Below, one piece after another: positions 7,693 to 17,269 of a stretch of 25,202 nt of DNA. The DNA is from Limnoraphis robusta CS-951 (lineage in GTDB: Bacteria > Cyanobacteriota > Cyanobacteriia > Cyanobacteriales > Microcoleaceae), in NCBI RefSeq assembly GCF_000972705.2, contig NZ_LATL02000263.1, positions 1 through 25,202 of the forward strand, in the 5' to 3' direction. How positions within the stretch are numbered: the first letter of the stretch is position 1; each line of letters opens with the position of its first letter. The notes below the pieces were generated by a model, which made no database searches, was not told where the DNA came from, and worked only from the letters and a program-made list of their open reading frames with translations. The position numbers and the translations under genes were made by a program.

Positions 7693-8553
7693 TTGAGTTC
7701 ATTTAGTGAGTATAAACCTAGAGCTTCTCAGTATATCACATTCATGGATTCTGAGTTTTATCCTGACTATCTTGATGAAGCAAATACTATCTATGGCAGT
7801 GTTATAGAAGAGTTTGCAAACTTAGCCAACAAAGCTAACAACTCTGCAAATTTACTGAGAAGTATTACTGAAATTCCCAATCCATCTAGAACACAATTAC
7901 TGCGCGTCTTCCGTAAATATGTATCACCAGATACTTCGGTTGAGATGTTAAAGGTCAAAAGAAGAATTTCCAGCATCATTGAAGACTATGGGCATCGATT
8001 TAGAGATATAGAAGAAGTCAGAGAAAAATTAGCAAGCCGTCCTAATCCTGATGAAGCATTAATGGCTATTCTAATGGAATATAAGAGCCGGGGACAGAAA
8101 GGATATGAATTAACAGAAGCATTTTTCCTGTGGTTTGAAAAAAACTTTGGAGCGGAGTATATAATTCAAGGCCCTCTAGGTGCAGGAAGAGATATAATGC
8201 TCAATGAAGTATTAGAAAATTGGGCAATAAAAACACCAGCAGACATTCTAATTTATCGTACTGATAAAACTCCTTTGGTTATTGGATTTGCACGCTACGA
8301 TTCAGATCGAGGGGGAGCGCAGGAAGATGATCGCATTGGTGGCAATAGAGATAAGGTGACAGATATTCTCCAGTACGCAAATACTTATGATCTTCCTCTA
8401 AAAGTGTTCTTTTTAAATGATGGCCCCGGATTAACTCTTGGATCAATGTGGAATGATTATGCCTCCCTAGAACATTATGGACAAGGAAGAGTTCTGGTTT
8501 CTACTCTGAAAATGTTAGATGAAAGATTTACCAGAGATTGGCTTGAAAGTTAA
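7693..8553 (+). CDS. Type II restriction endonuclease (putative), convergent with its methyltransferase
   Basis: 286-aa protein, assigned as a restriction enzyme mainly from its place next to a DNA methyltransferase and from its sequence layout. The start is taken as TTG at 7693 because GAGG lies 8 nt upstream; the open frame begins at GTG 7684. The N-terminal half is helical. Near residue 140 an ELTEAFFLWFEKNFG helix precedes GPLGAGRDI, and then PADILIYR leads to PLVIGFARYDSDRGGAQEDDR (about 194-214). This resembles the acidic-strand layout of PD-(D/E)xK nucleases, but the second motif is not a clean ExK, so the catalytic residues are uncertain. The 3' end overlaps the methyltransferase gene by 26 bp tail to tail. 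Specificity cannot be read from sequence. Confidence 0.65.
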   Translation: MSSFSEYKPRASQYITFMDSEFYPDYLDEANTIYGSVIEEFANLANKANNSANLLRSITEIPNPSRTQLLRVFRKYVSPDTSVEMLKVKRRISSIIEDYGHRFRDIEEVREKLASRPNPDEALMAILMEYKSRGQKGYELTEAFFLWFEKNFGAEYIIQGPLGAGRDIMLNEVLENWAIKTPADILIYRTDKTPLVIGFARYDSDRGGAQEDDRIGGNRDKVTDILQYANTYDLPLKVFFLNDGPGLTLGSMWNDYASLEHYGQGRVLVSTLKMLDERFTRDWLES

Positions 8554-9844
8554 GTTGTTTATCCCAATCTTCAATCAGAGTTTCTGGAACTTCCTCAAGA
8601 TCTGATGCCATCTCCAAATATAAATCAAGCCCCCGTCGCAAAACTCTATTTGTATTAATCAAAGGCTGTTGTTTGGGTTGATTTCCATTATCCTTAACAA
8701 AATCACCCATTGCTTCAGTCCCTTGAACCAAGCGATGAATTGTTGTTTTTATGGCTAAAAGCGAATTATCTATCCCTATCCATTGTCTTTCTAATTCTTC
8801 CGCAACAGCAACGGTTGTTCCACTTCCCAGGAAAGCATCTAATATCAGATCTCCTGGATTAGAAGAAGCCAAAATAATTCGCTTAATTAAATCAGGGTTC
8901 TTTTCCGTTGGATAACCTGTAATCTTAATATTTTGATTGTGAGCATCCTTGAATTCAAGCCATATATCTTGAACAGCAATACCCTTACTATTATCAAGAT
9001 ATATTTTCCTTCTAGGATTACCTGTTGGAGACCAATAAATTTCACCTCTTTTATCCATCTCATCTAAAACTTCAGGAGGATATTGCCAATGTTTACCCGG
9101 TGGTGGGAACATTCCTCTCCAAGGTTGACCTGTTGCACCTTTTCTTTCACCTGGAGCATGAACAGGAACTTTTTTGTAGTGTCTTCCTGTCTCTTCTTCT
9201 ATATACTGATATTCTTTTTTGGCTTTAGCATCTGTCCAGGATTCAAAGGGTTGATTCCACACATAATCATCACTTTTTGTATAGAAAAGGATATAATCTG
9301 ATATATTTCCATACTGTTTGCGCGTGAAGTTTTTTGGGTTACATTTTTTGCGAGTAATCCAATTTCTAAAATTCTTTGCTCCAAAAATCTCGTCCATTAA
9401 TATTTTGACCGGAAAAGCCATCTTTTCATCTAGATGAACATATATAGATCCATGATTTGCTAATATTTCTCGTAGTAAAATCAATCGTTGACGTATAAAC
9501 TCTAAATAATCTGCTCCATCAATTAAATCGTTGTAAGCATGGGTTTGATTTCTAGACTCAAAGCCAAATCCAGTAGCGTAGGGAGGATCGATATAAATTA
9601 ATCCAACTTTCCCTACAATATTAGGATAATCTAATAAAGTTCTAAGCACTCTTAGATTTTCCCCATATACTAAGTAACTTTTCGGTTGTTTTTCCACGCT
9701 AGCAACGCAATGTAAGTTTGCGGGAGGAGTTTGAAATATATCTTCAGTACAAACTTTTCCTTCATACTCCAAGCGGAATGATAACTTACTGCTATTTTTT
9801 AAACCATTTTTAGATGGATTTGAATGAGGTATACCTGTTGCCAT
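8528..9844 (-). CDS. Type II DNA methyltransferase, beta-type motif order
   Basis: 438-aa SAM-dependent DNA methyltransferase. Catalytic motif IV is IYIDPPYATGF (DPPY 86-89) and the SAM-binding motif I is LILDAFLGSGTTVAVAEE (333-350). Motif IV preceding motif I defines the permuted beta class. DPPY fits N6-adenine methylation, although some N4-cytosine enzymes share it. The region between (about 160-320) holds the recognition part, including TRKKCNPKNFTRKQYGNISD. Helix NLRVLRTLLDY (63-73) before motif IV is typical. The gene faces the restriction gene and overlaps it by 26 bp, so protection and cleavage genes run from separate promoters. The upstream region has no clear Shine-Dalgarno site. 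It protects host DNA against the partner nuclease; the sequence target is unknown. Confidence 0.85.
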   Translation of the reverse strand: MATGIPHSNPSKNGLKNSSKLSFRLEYEGKVCTEDIFQTPPANLHCVASVEKQPKSYLVYGENLRVLRTLLDYPNIVGKVGLIYIDPPYATGFGFESRNQTHAYNDLIDGADYLEFIRQRLILLREILANHGSIYVHLDEKMAFPVKILMDEIFGAKNFRNWITRKKCNPKNFTRKQYGNISDYILFYTKSDDYVWNQPFESWTDAKAKKEYQYIEEETGRHYKKVPVHAPGERKGATGQPWRGMFPPPGKHWQYPPEVLDEMDKRGEIYWSPTGNPRRKIYLDNSKGIAVQDIWLEFKDAHNQNIKITGYPTEKNPDLIKRIILASSNPGDLILDAFLGSGTTVAVAEELERQWIGIDNSLLAIKTTIHRLVQGTEAMGDFVKDNGNQPKQQPLINTNRVLRRGLDLYLEMASDLEEVPETLIEDWDKQLNFQANLW

Positions 9845-10175
9845 TGTAATTAAGAGTTGTACCCAATTTGTTGTTGTTTTTGTTGGCTTTAAAGTTTAAT
9901 AACAATAAAGCTTTGACAATCAACACTATATCATTAAATTTTATGTTTTGCAAATGTTTGTAACATTTAAAAAGTGATAAAAAAGCAATCAAATAAAGTT
10001 AAGAGTAAAAATTTTTTATGGTTTAAATTAAACTTGAATTCTGGCAATCAATACTTGAGACTGTTTAAAAATTTCTTTTTAAGTTCCGGTTTAACTTTCC
10101 GATCTTCCCTAGATAGAATATTTAAAATGTGTAACAGTAGAAGAATAAAAGACCCTGAATACAGGAGTATTGCAG
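9845..10175. other. AT-rich intergenic region between divergent methyltransferase and P450 genes
   Basis: 331 bp, strongly AT-rich, no convincing gene. On the plus strand TTGACA (9913-9918) followed after 16 bp by TAAATT (9935-9940) could be a weak promoter. AGGAG at 10163-10167 is an obvious ribosome-binding site for the P450 gene. Confidence 0.5.
10163..10167 (+). promoter_or_regulatory. Ribosome-binding site AGGAG deciding the P450 start
   Basis: AGGAG is 8 nt before ATG 10176 but only 2 nt before the in-frame TTG at 10170, which settles the start at 10176. Confidence 0.7.
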
Positions 10176-11540
10176 ATGACAACCACTACACCCTCACCGA
10201 CTGCAAAAACTTTTAAACAGCTTCATCTTGTCAAAACCCCTGCTTGGTGGCAAACAGCACGAGCGCTTTTTAATCATTTAGACTATCTTGAAGAAAGTCG
10301 GGCGCGTTACGGAGATAATTTTGGCGGCGCATCAACAGGCTTTCCAAATTATGCCATATTTAGTGATCCAAAAGCGATTGAACAAATTTTTACACTGAAC
10401 CCAAGTTGTTTTGATTCGGGTAATAGTAACAAAAGTCTTCAACCTTTATTGGGGGATTTTTCTTTAGTGCTTTTGGATGGGAATACTCATGCTCAACAAC
10501 GCAAACTTTTGATGCCTCCTTTTCATGGGGAACGAATGAAAGCTTATGGTAAAACAATGTCTTAAATTACCCAGCGAGTGATGCAATCTTTGCCGAAAGA
10601 TAAACCGTTTCAAATGCGAAATGTAACACAAGAAATCACTTTGAGGGTGATTTTGAATACGGTTTTTGGCTTAGATAAAGGTGAACGCTTTGAACAATTG
10701 CGACAACTGCTGAGTGAATGGTTAGATACGTTTAATTCGCCGTTTAAAGCCAGCTTTTTGTTCTTTCCTAATTTTCAAAAAGATTTGGGTGCTTGGAGTC
10801 CTTGGGGGCGATTTATACGGCTAAGAAATCAAATTGATCAACTGCTGTATGCCGAAATTCGCGATCGCAAAAATCAACCGATGAGTGAAGATATTCTAAG
10901 TTTAATGATGGCGGCGCGAGATGAAAATGGCGAACCGATGAGTGATCAAGAATTACGAGATGAGTTGATGACGTTGCTGTTTGCAGGGCATGAAACAACC
11001 GCTTCTGCATTGGCTTGGGCGTTTTATTGGGTTCATTATCAGCCGGAAGTTTTAGATAAATTATTGGATGAACTCAGCCAATGTGATCTGGAAACTGATC
11101 CGAGTGCGGTGATGAAATTACCCTATTTGAATGCCGTTTGTTCAGAAACTTTGCGAATTTATCCGATTGCTATATTTGCGTTTGTTCGCAAGTTGAAAGT
11201 TCCGATGGAAATTCTGGACTATCAGTTTGAACCGGGAACACAATTAATTCCCTGTATTTATTTAGTACATCATCGGGAAGATATTTATCCCAATTCTAAA
11301 CAGTTTCGGCCTGAACGTTTCCTCGAACGTCAGTTTTCGCCCTATGAATTTTTCCCGTTTGGCGGTGGAAATCGTCGCTGCATAGGGTATGCGTTTGCGT
11401 TGTTAGAAATGAAGTTAGTGTTAGCGACGGTATTGACTCAAACACAACTCACATTAACTGAAAATCGCCCGATAAAACCTGTCCGTCGAGGATTAACGTT
11501 TACTCCCGAAAATGGGGTTCCAATGCGGGTTAAAGCGTAG
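10176..11540 (+). pseudogene. Cytochrome P450 gene (CYP110-like) broken by one in-frame TAA
   Basis: The reading frame is full length (455 codons including both stops), but codon 130 is TAA (10563-10565), between AYGKTMS and ITQRVMQ; the frame continues unchanged. Numbered through the stop, all P450 hallmarks survive: I-helix AGHETT (270-275), K-helix ETLR (324-327), RPERF (378-382) and heme-binding FFPFGGGNRRCIGYAFA with Cys402. The N-terminal part matches the style of the cyanobacterial CYP110 group, soluble P450s thought to act on fatty acids or terpenoids. A GAA or CAA to TAA change would explain the break. The 129-aa product cannot bind heme. Lack of further damage suggests a very recent mutation, a sequencing error, or readthrough. 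Confidence 0.85.
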
Positions 11541-11571
11541 AGATGGAACTGAAAAAAGGAAAAGAATAAAA

Positions 11572-11620
11572 ACCACAAAGACACAGAGACACAAAGAGGA
11601 AATCCGCGTGTTTTTGTGGT
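11572..11620. terminator. Possible bidirectional terminator / repeat between convergent genes
   Basis: ACCACAAA (11572-11579) and TTTGTGGT (11613-11620) form 8-bp arms around an ACAC/AAAG-rich loop, between the convergent P450 and protease genes. The loop contains the ACAAAGACACAGAGACACAAAG motif, a common dispersed cyanobacterial intergenic sequence as I recall. As a terminator it is weak because the loop is long. Confidence 0.35.
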
Positions 11621-11654
11621 GAGTTTTTCCTTAAAACTCTGGATTATCCTAGAA

Positions 11655-13163
11655 TTAACCGCCAATTCCTAAGCGACTGGCTAGGGCTGGAGTTAACGGA
11701 AATAGGGTAGCAATCATTAGAAATAATGCTAATAATCCTAACGCTGCGCGAGTATCATCGGGTTCGGTTAATTCGTTTAAACTGGGGCGTTCTAGGTTGC
11801 GTTGTAGGATTAAAATAACCACTGCCCAATACAATGCTAGAGAGTTTGCTAAGGAAGCGATTGCCAGTACAATAAAGGTGGCTAATGTTGAACGTCCGGC
11901 AATTTTACGCCCATAAATTGCTTGTAGAATGCGTCCCCCATCTAGTTGTCCGGCTGGCATCAAATTAATCGCTGTAATTACTAATCCTAACCAGCCAATA
12001 ATCATTAAAGGATGAACATCAACAATCGGTTCATTTAATGCTGAACCTAACACCGCTTTGGCTAAGGTTCCGACTAAAACTGATCCTTGAAAATATTCAG
12101 TGGGAATTTGAAAGAAACTGCCGGGATGAGATAAAACTAACCCAACTAACAGCATTCCCAGTGAGAGTAAACCGCCTGCTGCTGGCCCTGCTAAAGCGAC
12201 ATCAAATAAAACGGTTCGGTTGGGAAGAATAGATTCAAAACGGTTAAACGCCCCAAACGTTCCAATTTGAATGGTGGGAATAAAAAACGGCCAGCCAAAT
12301 TTAACTTGATGACGTTTTGCCATCAGTTGATGAGCAATTTCATGGATAGCGAGAATGGAACATAAACCGATCGCAATGGGTAGAATTTCAGCATAACGGT
12401 TAGGTTCAGTAAAAAAGTCAAATCCGAGTAACAAACTTCCCGCTTCAAAGGTGGTGAAAACGCTGACTAATAGTAAAATAATCGCTAAGACCTTTTGGGG
12501 AATTGTTGTCGATTGAGGATCGTTTTTACGGGGAAGAACGATAATAACGGGTTTTCCTTCGGGGTTTTCAACTAAAAACAGTCGGAAGCGATCGCCTGTT
12601 TGTTGCTGCAAATTCTCGGATAAGCGAGTATAAGCTTTATCGGCGTCGGTTCGCAGGTTTCCTTTGAAGATTACCCCTTCTTGATAGGGTAGAGTTTCGG
12701 TGGCGAAGAAAGTATCGATCCCAAAAATACTTTGAATAATTTTCAGATCTTCGGCGGGAATAGGTGTCGGTTTGTCTTGAGAGAGTGAGAGGGTTTCAAC
12801 AGACTCGACGGGTGTTTTTTCTTCGGGTTCGCTGGGTTTGTCGCTCTCGGGGACGGTAGAATGATCTTGAGACTCAGAACGTTTTTGCTGATCCTCACTG
12901 GCTAAAACCCGCAGTTTTCGACCGAAGATGATGTATAGTCCTGTTGAAGCTAGGAATAAAAAGAGGATACTGGCTAGATTGAGGTAAATTCCGGCAGCCG
13001 CCAGTGCAAAAAAGAGCAACCAAGGTGCCATTAAAACCACTGACTGCAACCAAGATAGAACCCCGAGTTTACCATAGGGTTGAGCGCGATAGTAACCCCA
13101 ACCCACGATTCCCAGGGCAATGAATAGGATGAAAATAGTTGTATTGTCAAACGCAGTAAACAT
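11655..13163 (-). CDS. EGY-like site-2 protease, membrane zinc metalloprotease (M50)
   Basis: 502-aa intramembrane protease. The zinc site is HEIAH (274-278), and the third ligand lies in INLMPAGQLDGGR (399-411). GNLR (168-171), followed by FRLFLVENPEGKPVIIVLPR (about 193-212), is the signature of the plant and cyanobacterial EGY group. There are about eight hydrophobic segments: two or three at 8-80, one at 223-246, and several from 260 to the end. Between the first block and GNLR is a hydrophilic, acidic and Pro-rich linker (91-140). It probably cuts a membrane-anchored regulator within the bilayer (thylakoid or plasma membrane); the substrate is not indicated. ATG 13163 has no rival start. 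It converges on the P450 gene. Confidence 0.88.
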   Translation of the reverse strand: MFTAFDNTTIFILFIALGIVGWGYYRAQPYGKLGVLSWLQSVVLMAPWLLFFALAAAGIYLNLASILFLFLASTGLYIIFGRKLRVLASEDQQKRSESQDHSTVPESDKPSEPEEKTPVESVETLSLSQDKPTPIPAEDLKIIQSIFGIDTFFATETLPYQEGVIFKGNLRTDADKAYTRLSENLQQQTGDRFRLFLVENPEGKPVIIVLPRKNDPQSTTIPQKVLAIILLLVSVFTTFEAGSLLLGFDFFTEPNRYAEILPIAIGLCSILAIHEIAHQLMAKRHQVKFGWPFFIPTIQIGTFGAFNRFESILPNRTVLFDVALAGPAAGGLLSLGMLLVGLVLSHPGSFFQIPTEYFQGSVLVGTLAKAVLGSALNEPIVDVHPLMIIGWLGLVITAINLMPAGQLDGGRILQAIYGRKIAGRSTLATFIVLAIASLANSLALYWAVVILILQRNLERPSLNELTEPDDTRAALGLLALFLMIATLFPLTPALASRLGIGG

Positions 13164-13275
13164 TCTAGACCTTCAAACTTGGAGCAGACAACGCTTGAGG
13201 CGATCAAGCATCCCTCTAGTTTAGGATAACGCCTCAGCAAAATCTTTCAGAATCTAGTTAGCCGTTAAAAATAGA

Positions 13276-16200
13276 CTATTTTCTCCCCTTCAGCCAATAA
13301 GTCATCATACGACCAATGCCTTTGACCTGAATGAACCCTCGTTCCTCAAAGATATACTGATCTTTCAATAACCCCTGAGTTGCGGTGGTGACTTGTATTC
13401 GTCCGGTTTCTCCGTGAGACTCCATCCGGGAGGCTACATTAACCGCATCTCCCCATAAATCATAGATAAATTTGCGGGTTCCGATGACTCCGGCTACGAC
13501 TGGCCCGGTATTAATGCCAATTCGCAGACGAAACGGTTGACCATCATGGCGTTGGAAGCGGTGTATTTCCTGTTGCATATCTAACGCCATTTCTGCGATC
13601 GCTTTTGCATGATCATCTTTTGGCGTGGGTAAACCGCCGACAACCATGTAAGAATCTCCAATGGTTTTAATTTTTTCTAGGTCATGTTTTTGGGCTAACC
13701 CATCAAAGGCTGAAAAGATCTCATTGAGTACATCGACTAATTCTGTGGGGGCAATTTGAGAAGAAAATCCGGTAAAATCAACGATATCTGCAAACATGAT
13801 CGTCGCTTTATCAAAGCGTTCAGCAATCGAATGGGGAGCTTGTTTGAGTCGTTCGGCAATAGATCGGGGTAAAATATTCTGCAACAAACGCTCAGATTTT
13901 TGCTGTTCTGTTCGCAACGCATCAAGTACCCGACGCCGTTCAGTGGTGTTTCGCGCTACCCAAATTACGCAGTTATTGGGCATGGGAGAAACGGTTGCAG
14001 CAAACCAAATTAATTCTGTGCTTTCGGGGTTGAGGGGAGAATTTGTCGTTTGCAGTTTACCCGATTCTGATTGTTCTAAGGGCAAACTATACTCAACATT
14101 CAGGGTTTTTCCGGTTTCTAATACTCTTTGAATGTGACTATAAAACATTCGAGCTTGTGCAGGGGGAAACACTTCAAATATACTTTTTCCTAACCGATCT
14201 GGTGTCGGACTGTACAAAACTTCTGAATTGGTGGTGACAATTTTCTTGTAATTTCCCTGAGCATCAAAGACGGTAATTACATCGGTCATGGCTGCAAACA
14301 AGGCTCTGAGTTCGGCTTCTGACGATCGCAAAGCCCCTTCAATACGCCGACGTTCTGCTATTTCTCTGACTAATTCAGCCGTGCGTTCTTCTACTCGTGA
14401 CTCTAAAACATCCATTGCCTGTTGAAGTGCATCTTCGGCTTGTTTGCGTTCGGTGATATCAACGACTGTTCCTTCATAATACAACAGGTTCCCCTGATTA
14501 TCTCGCACGGCTGAGGCATTTTCAGAAATCCAACGAAACTGACCATCAACCCGGCGAATTTGGGACTCAAAATTGACAACAGCGCCCTGTTGGTGAATGA
14601 TTTGTACAAATTTCTGACGACGCTCGGGATCAACATAGAGTTGATTTCCCACATGAGTCAAATTGTTGATTAAAACTTCGGGAGATTCAAAACCATAAAT
14701 CCTTGCTAAAGCAGGATTTGCACTCATAAAATATCCCTCTGGTGTCGTTTGAAAAATTCCTTCAACGGCATTTTCAAAGATACTGCGATAGTTGGCTTCT
14801 GCTTGTTTACGGGCGGTGATGTCTATTCCGACAAAAAAGGCGGCTTTCTTCTGATTATATTTATGAGCAACAATCAAATAATTCCGCAGTTCTCCTCTGA
14901 CGATTGAGACAACTTCTCGTTGAGCATCCGATTCTGAACTGGCAAAGAAATCTCGAACAAATTGGTTAAATTGCGGACTAACATCTAAAAAACCAATATG
15001 CTTGTTGACAAATTCTTCGGGAGTTAATTCAAAGGTTTTTGCAAGATAACGATTAACGCCTAAATAATGTAGGTCTGAACTAATCCAAGAAACCGTTCCG
15101 GGTACAACATCTAAAACAGCTTGTAACTGATCTTGAGTATTTTCTAGAGCGGCTTCTGCTCGTCTTTGATTACTCAGATCAATCCCCACAACAAAAGCTT
15201 CTTTGTTTTGATTGTACTTTTGAGCAACAATCATATAATGTCGTCGTTCACCTCTCACCCGAGCCGAAATTTCCCGATAGGCATTCACTTCAGGTTGGTT
15301 AAATAATTGTTTAACAAATTGGTTAAACTGGGAACCTCCGCCCAAAAATCCTATCGGTTGATTGGCAAAATCTTCACGGGGGCGGCTGTGAATGTTGGCT
15401 AAGGTTTGATTGACTTCAATGTAGCGCAGATCTGAACTTATCCAAGATACTGTTCCGGGTACCGCTTCTAATACGGTTTGTAGACGAGCATTGGCTTGTT
15501 TGAGGGCTTCTTCTGCGCGTCGGCGTTCGCTGATATCAATTCCGACGACAAATGCTGCTTTGTTGTTATCATATTTCCGAGCAACGACTAAGTAATAGCA
15601 GGGTTGATTATTGATATTGGTCATCACTTCCCGAGACATTTCGAGATCCCGACTAGCAAATAATTTTTGTACAAAGTCGTTAAAATCAGAGCTAGATCCA
15701 AGAAAACCAATGTGCTGACCTGCAAATTTTTCCCGAGGTATATTGAACATATCGGCGAGTTTTTGGTTCACCTCGATGTAGCGCAGATCAGACTCTACCC
15801 AAGAAACGGTTCCGGGTACGGCTTCTAATACGGCTTGTAGGCGAGTATTGGCGGTTTGCAGGGCGAGACGGGCTTGTTTATGTTCGACGATTTCTTCGAC
15901 TAAACGATCATTGGATTCTTTGAGGGCGGCGGTACGTTCTTCAACGATTTGTTCCAGGTTTTCGTTAATCTTTTTGAGTTGTTCTTCATAGCGCTTGCGA
16001 ACTTCGATTTCTTGCTTGAGTTGGGCTTGAGTCGCTTCGAGTTCAATGGATTTTTGTTCGAGTTGTTCGGCTCGTTCGATGCTATGACTGACTTCAGCTA
16101 GTAAATGAGTCACCATTTCCGAGGTATTGAAATGGCTTTCTTCAAATCCTAGCCAGGGAAGGGGTTTGATGCGGTTGGGTGTGGAGTATATCACTTCAAA

Positions 16201-17226
16201 TTGTCCGTTGGGTAAGGCTTGACCAATGCGACAAACTTTGGAAACATGATGATTGGGTTTGATGCACACAAATCCCCCCGGAGCCGCAAAACTGACCCCA
16301 TAGGCAGCCGTGCGAATGCGATCAACATCAAAGGAATGAGCCAGTTCAACGGCTTCTTTCCAGAGGTAAACTTGGGTATAAGCAGCTTCAATCGGATCGC
16401 TGGTGACGCGATTATCCCCATATCTGGCTTGAAAGTTGGCAACAAATTGCCGATTTTCTGGGGTGTCGAGACTTTGGAAGTAACTCCAACAGCTTAAATG
16501 TCCGACAGCCGCTTCTCCGATGGTTTGGAGTTCGGTTTCGGAGACAGATGTCGCCATAATCGGGATGTCTTGAGCGGTTAAACCTGCCCCTTGAAACTGA
16601 CGATAAAAGGCGATATTGCTATCCCCGGTGAGGGTGTTCAAAATGACATCCGGTTGGGCTTGTTGGATGCGAGTGATAATGGCGCTGAAGTCTTGTGTTC
16701 CCATAGGGGCATAGGCTTCCCCGACTACTTTTCCCCCCAGTGCTTTGAGTTGGATTTTCACTAATTTATTGACGGTGTGGGGGAAAACATAGTCGGAACC
16801 GAGGAGATAAAACCGTGATCCGATGTTTTGCATCAACCAGTGAACGGTGGGTTCGACTTGTTGATTGGCACAAGCTCCGGTATGAAAAATATTAGGGGAG
16901 TTTTCTAGTCCTTCATAGTGGATGGGATACCACAGTTGAGCGTTGTAGGCTTCTACGATCGGTTTGACTGCCAAACGTGTCGCCGATGTCCAACAGCCGA
17001 AAATGGCATTGATCTGATGTTGTTGAATGAGTTTTTTAGCTTGTGAGGCGAATGTTGCCGGACTGGATGCACCATCTACAATCACGGGTTCGATGAGCTG
17101 ACCTAAAACACCTCCAGCTTGGTTAATTTCAGCGATCGCCATTTGTTCAGCATCAATGAGCGGAGATTCGCTAATCGCCATTGTCCCACTCAATGAATGC
17201 AATATTCCGACTCGTACACCTGGCAT
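13276..17226 (-). CDS. Adenylate cyclase with UrtA/AmiC-like ligand-binding domain and five PAS-type domains
   Basis: 1316-aa class III nucleotide cyclase (ATP to cAMP). Residues 4-365 are a type I periplasmic-binding fold of the urea/amide type (VGILHSLSGTMAISE, then SDYVFPH). A coiled coil (380-455) leads to three near-identical PAS units (459-575, 577-693, 697-812), a different PAS/PAC unit (813-935), a second coiled coil, a fifth PAS-like unit (970-1098), and the cyclase domain (1137-1316). Metal ligands are D1147 and D1191; the purine-specifying pair is K1187 and D1256, the adenylate set; transition-state residues N1263 and R1267 are present, so a homodimer should be active. No signal peptide or transmembrane segment is visible, so the ligand domain should sense a cytosolic compound. 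ATG 17226 opens directly on the first strand of that domain. Confidence 0.9.
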   Translation of the reverse strand: MPGVRVGILHSLSGTMAISESPLIDAEQMAIAEINQAGGVLGQLIEPVIVDGASSPATFASQAKKLIQQHQINAIFGCWTSATRLAVKPIVEAYNAQLWYPIHYEGLENSPNIFHTGACANQQVEPTVHWLMQNIGSRFYLLGSDYVFPHTVNKLVKIQLKALGGKVVGEAYAPMGTQDFSAIITRIQQAQPDVILNTLTGDSNIAFYRQFQGAGLTAQDIPIMATSVSETELQTIGEAAVGHLSCWSYFQSLDTPENRQFVANFQARYGDNRVTSDPIEAAYTQVYLWKEAVELAHSFDVDRIRTAAYGVSFAAPGGFVCIKPNHHVSKVCRIGQALPNGQFEVIYSTPNRIKPLPWLGFEESHFNTSEMVTHLLAEVSHSIERAEQLEQKSIELEATQAQLKQEIEVRKRYEEQLKKINENLEQIVEERTAALKESNDRLVEEIVEHKQARLALQTANTRLQAVLEAVPGTVSWVESDLRYIEVNQKLADMFNIPREKFAGQHIGFLGSSSDFNDFVQKLFASRDLEMSREVMTNINNQPCYYLVVARKYDNNKAAFVVGIDISERRRAEEALKQANARLQTVLEAVPGTVSWISSDLRYIEVNQTLANIHSRPREDFANQPIGFLGGGSQFNQFVKQLFNQPEVNAYREISARVRGERRHYMIVAQKYNQNKEAFVVGIDLSNQRRAEAALENTQDQLQAVLDVVPGTVSWISSDLHYLGVNRYLAKTFELTPEEFVNKHIGFLDVSPQFNQFVRDFFASSESDAQREVVSIVRGELRNYLIVAHKYNQKKAAFFVGIDITARKQAEANYRSIFENAVEGIFQTTPEGYFMSANPALARIYGFESPEVLINNLTHVGNQLYVDPERRQKFVQIIHQQGAVVNFESQIRRVDGQFRWISENASAVRDNQGNLLYYEGTVVDITERKQAEDALQQAMDVLESRVEERTAELVREIAERRRIEGALRSSEAELRALFAAMTDVITVFDAQGNYKKIVTTNSEVLYSPTPDRLGKSIFEVFPPAQARMFYSHIQRVLETGKTLNVEYSLPLEQSESGKLQTTNSPLNPESTELIWFAATVSPMPNNCVIWVARNTTERRRVLDALRTEQQKSERLLQNILPRSIAERLKQAPHSIAERFDKATIMFADIVDFTGFSSQIAPTELVDVLNEIFSAFDGLAQKHDLEKIKTIGDSYMVVGGLPTPKDDHAKAIAEMALDMQQEIHRFQRHDGQPFRLRIGINTGPVVAGVIGTRKFIYDLWGDAVNVASRMESHGETGRIQVTTATQGLLKDQYIFEERGFIQVKGIGRMMTYWLKGRK

Positions 17227-17256
17227 AGCTTGTCACTACTGGTTTAAAGAACAACA

Positions 17257-17269
17257 ACCCGTCACGGGT
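17257..17269. repeat. Short inverted repeat ACCCG-TCA-CGGGT before the cyclase start
   Basis: 5-6 bp arms located 31 nt upstream of the cyclase ATG. It could be an operator or a leader-RNA hairpin affecting ribosome access. Confidence 0.35.

Noticed and set aside
9810..10216. Two short frames in the AT-rich spacer before the P450 gene
   Set aside because: Composition is low-complexity Lys/Asn/Phe/Leu, typical of AT-rich DNA translated by chance; no start signals.
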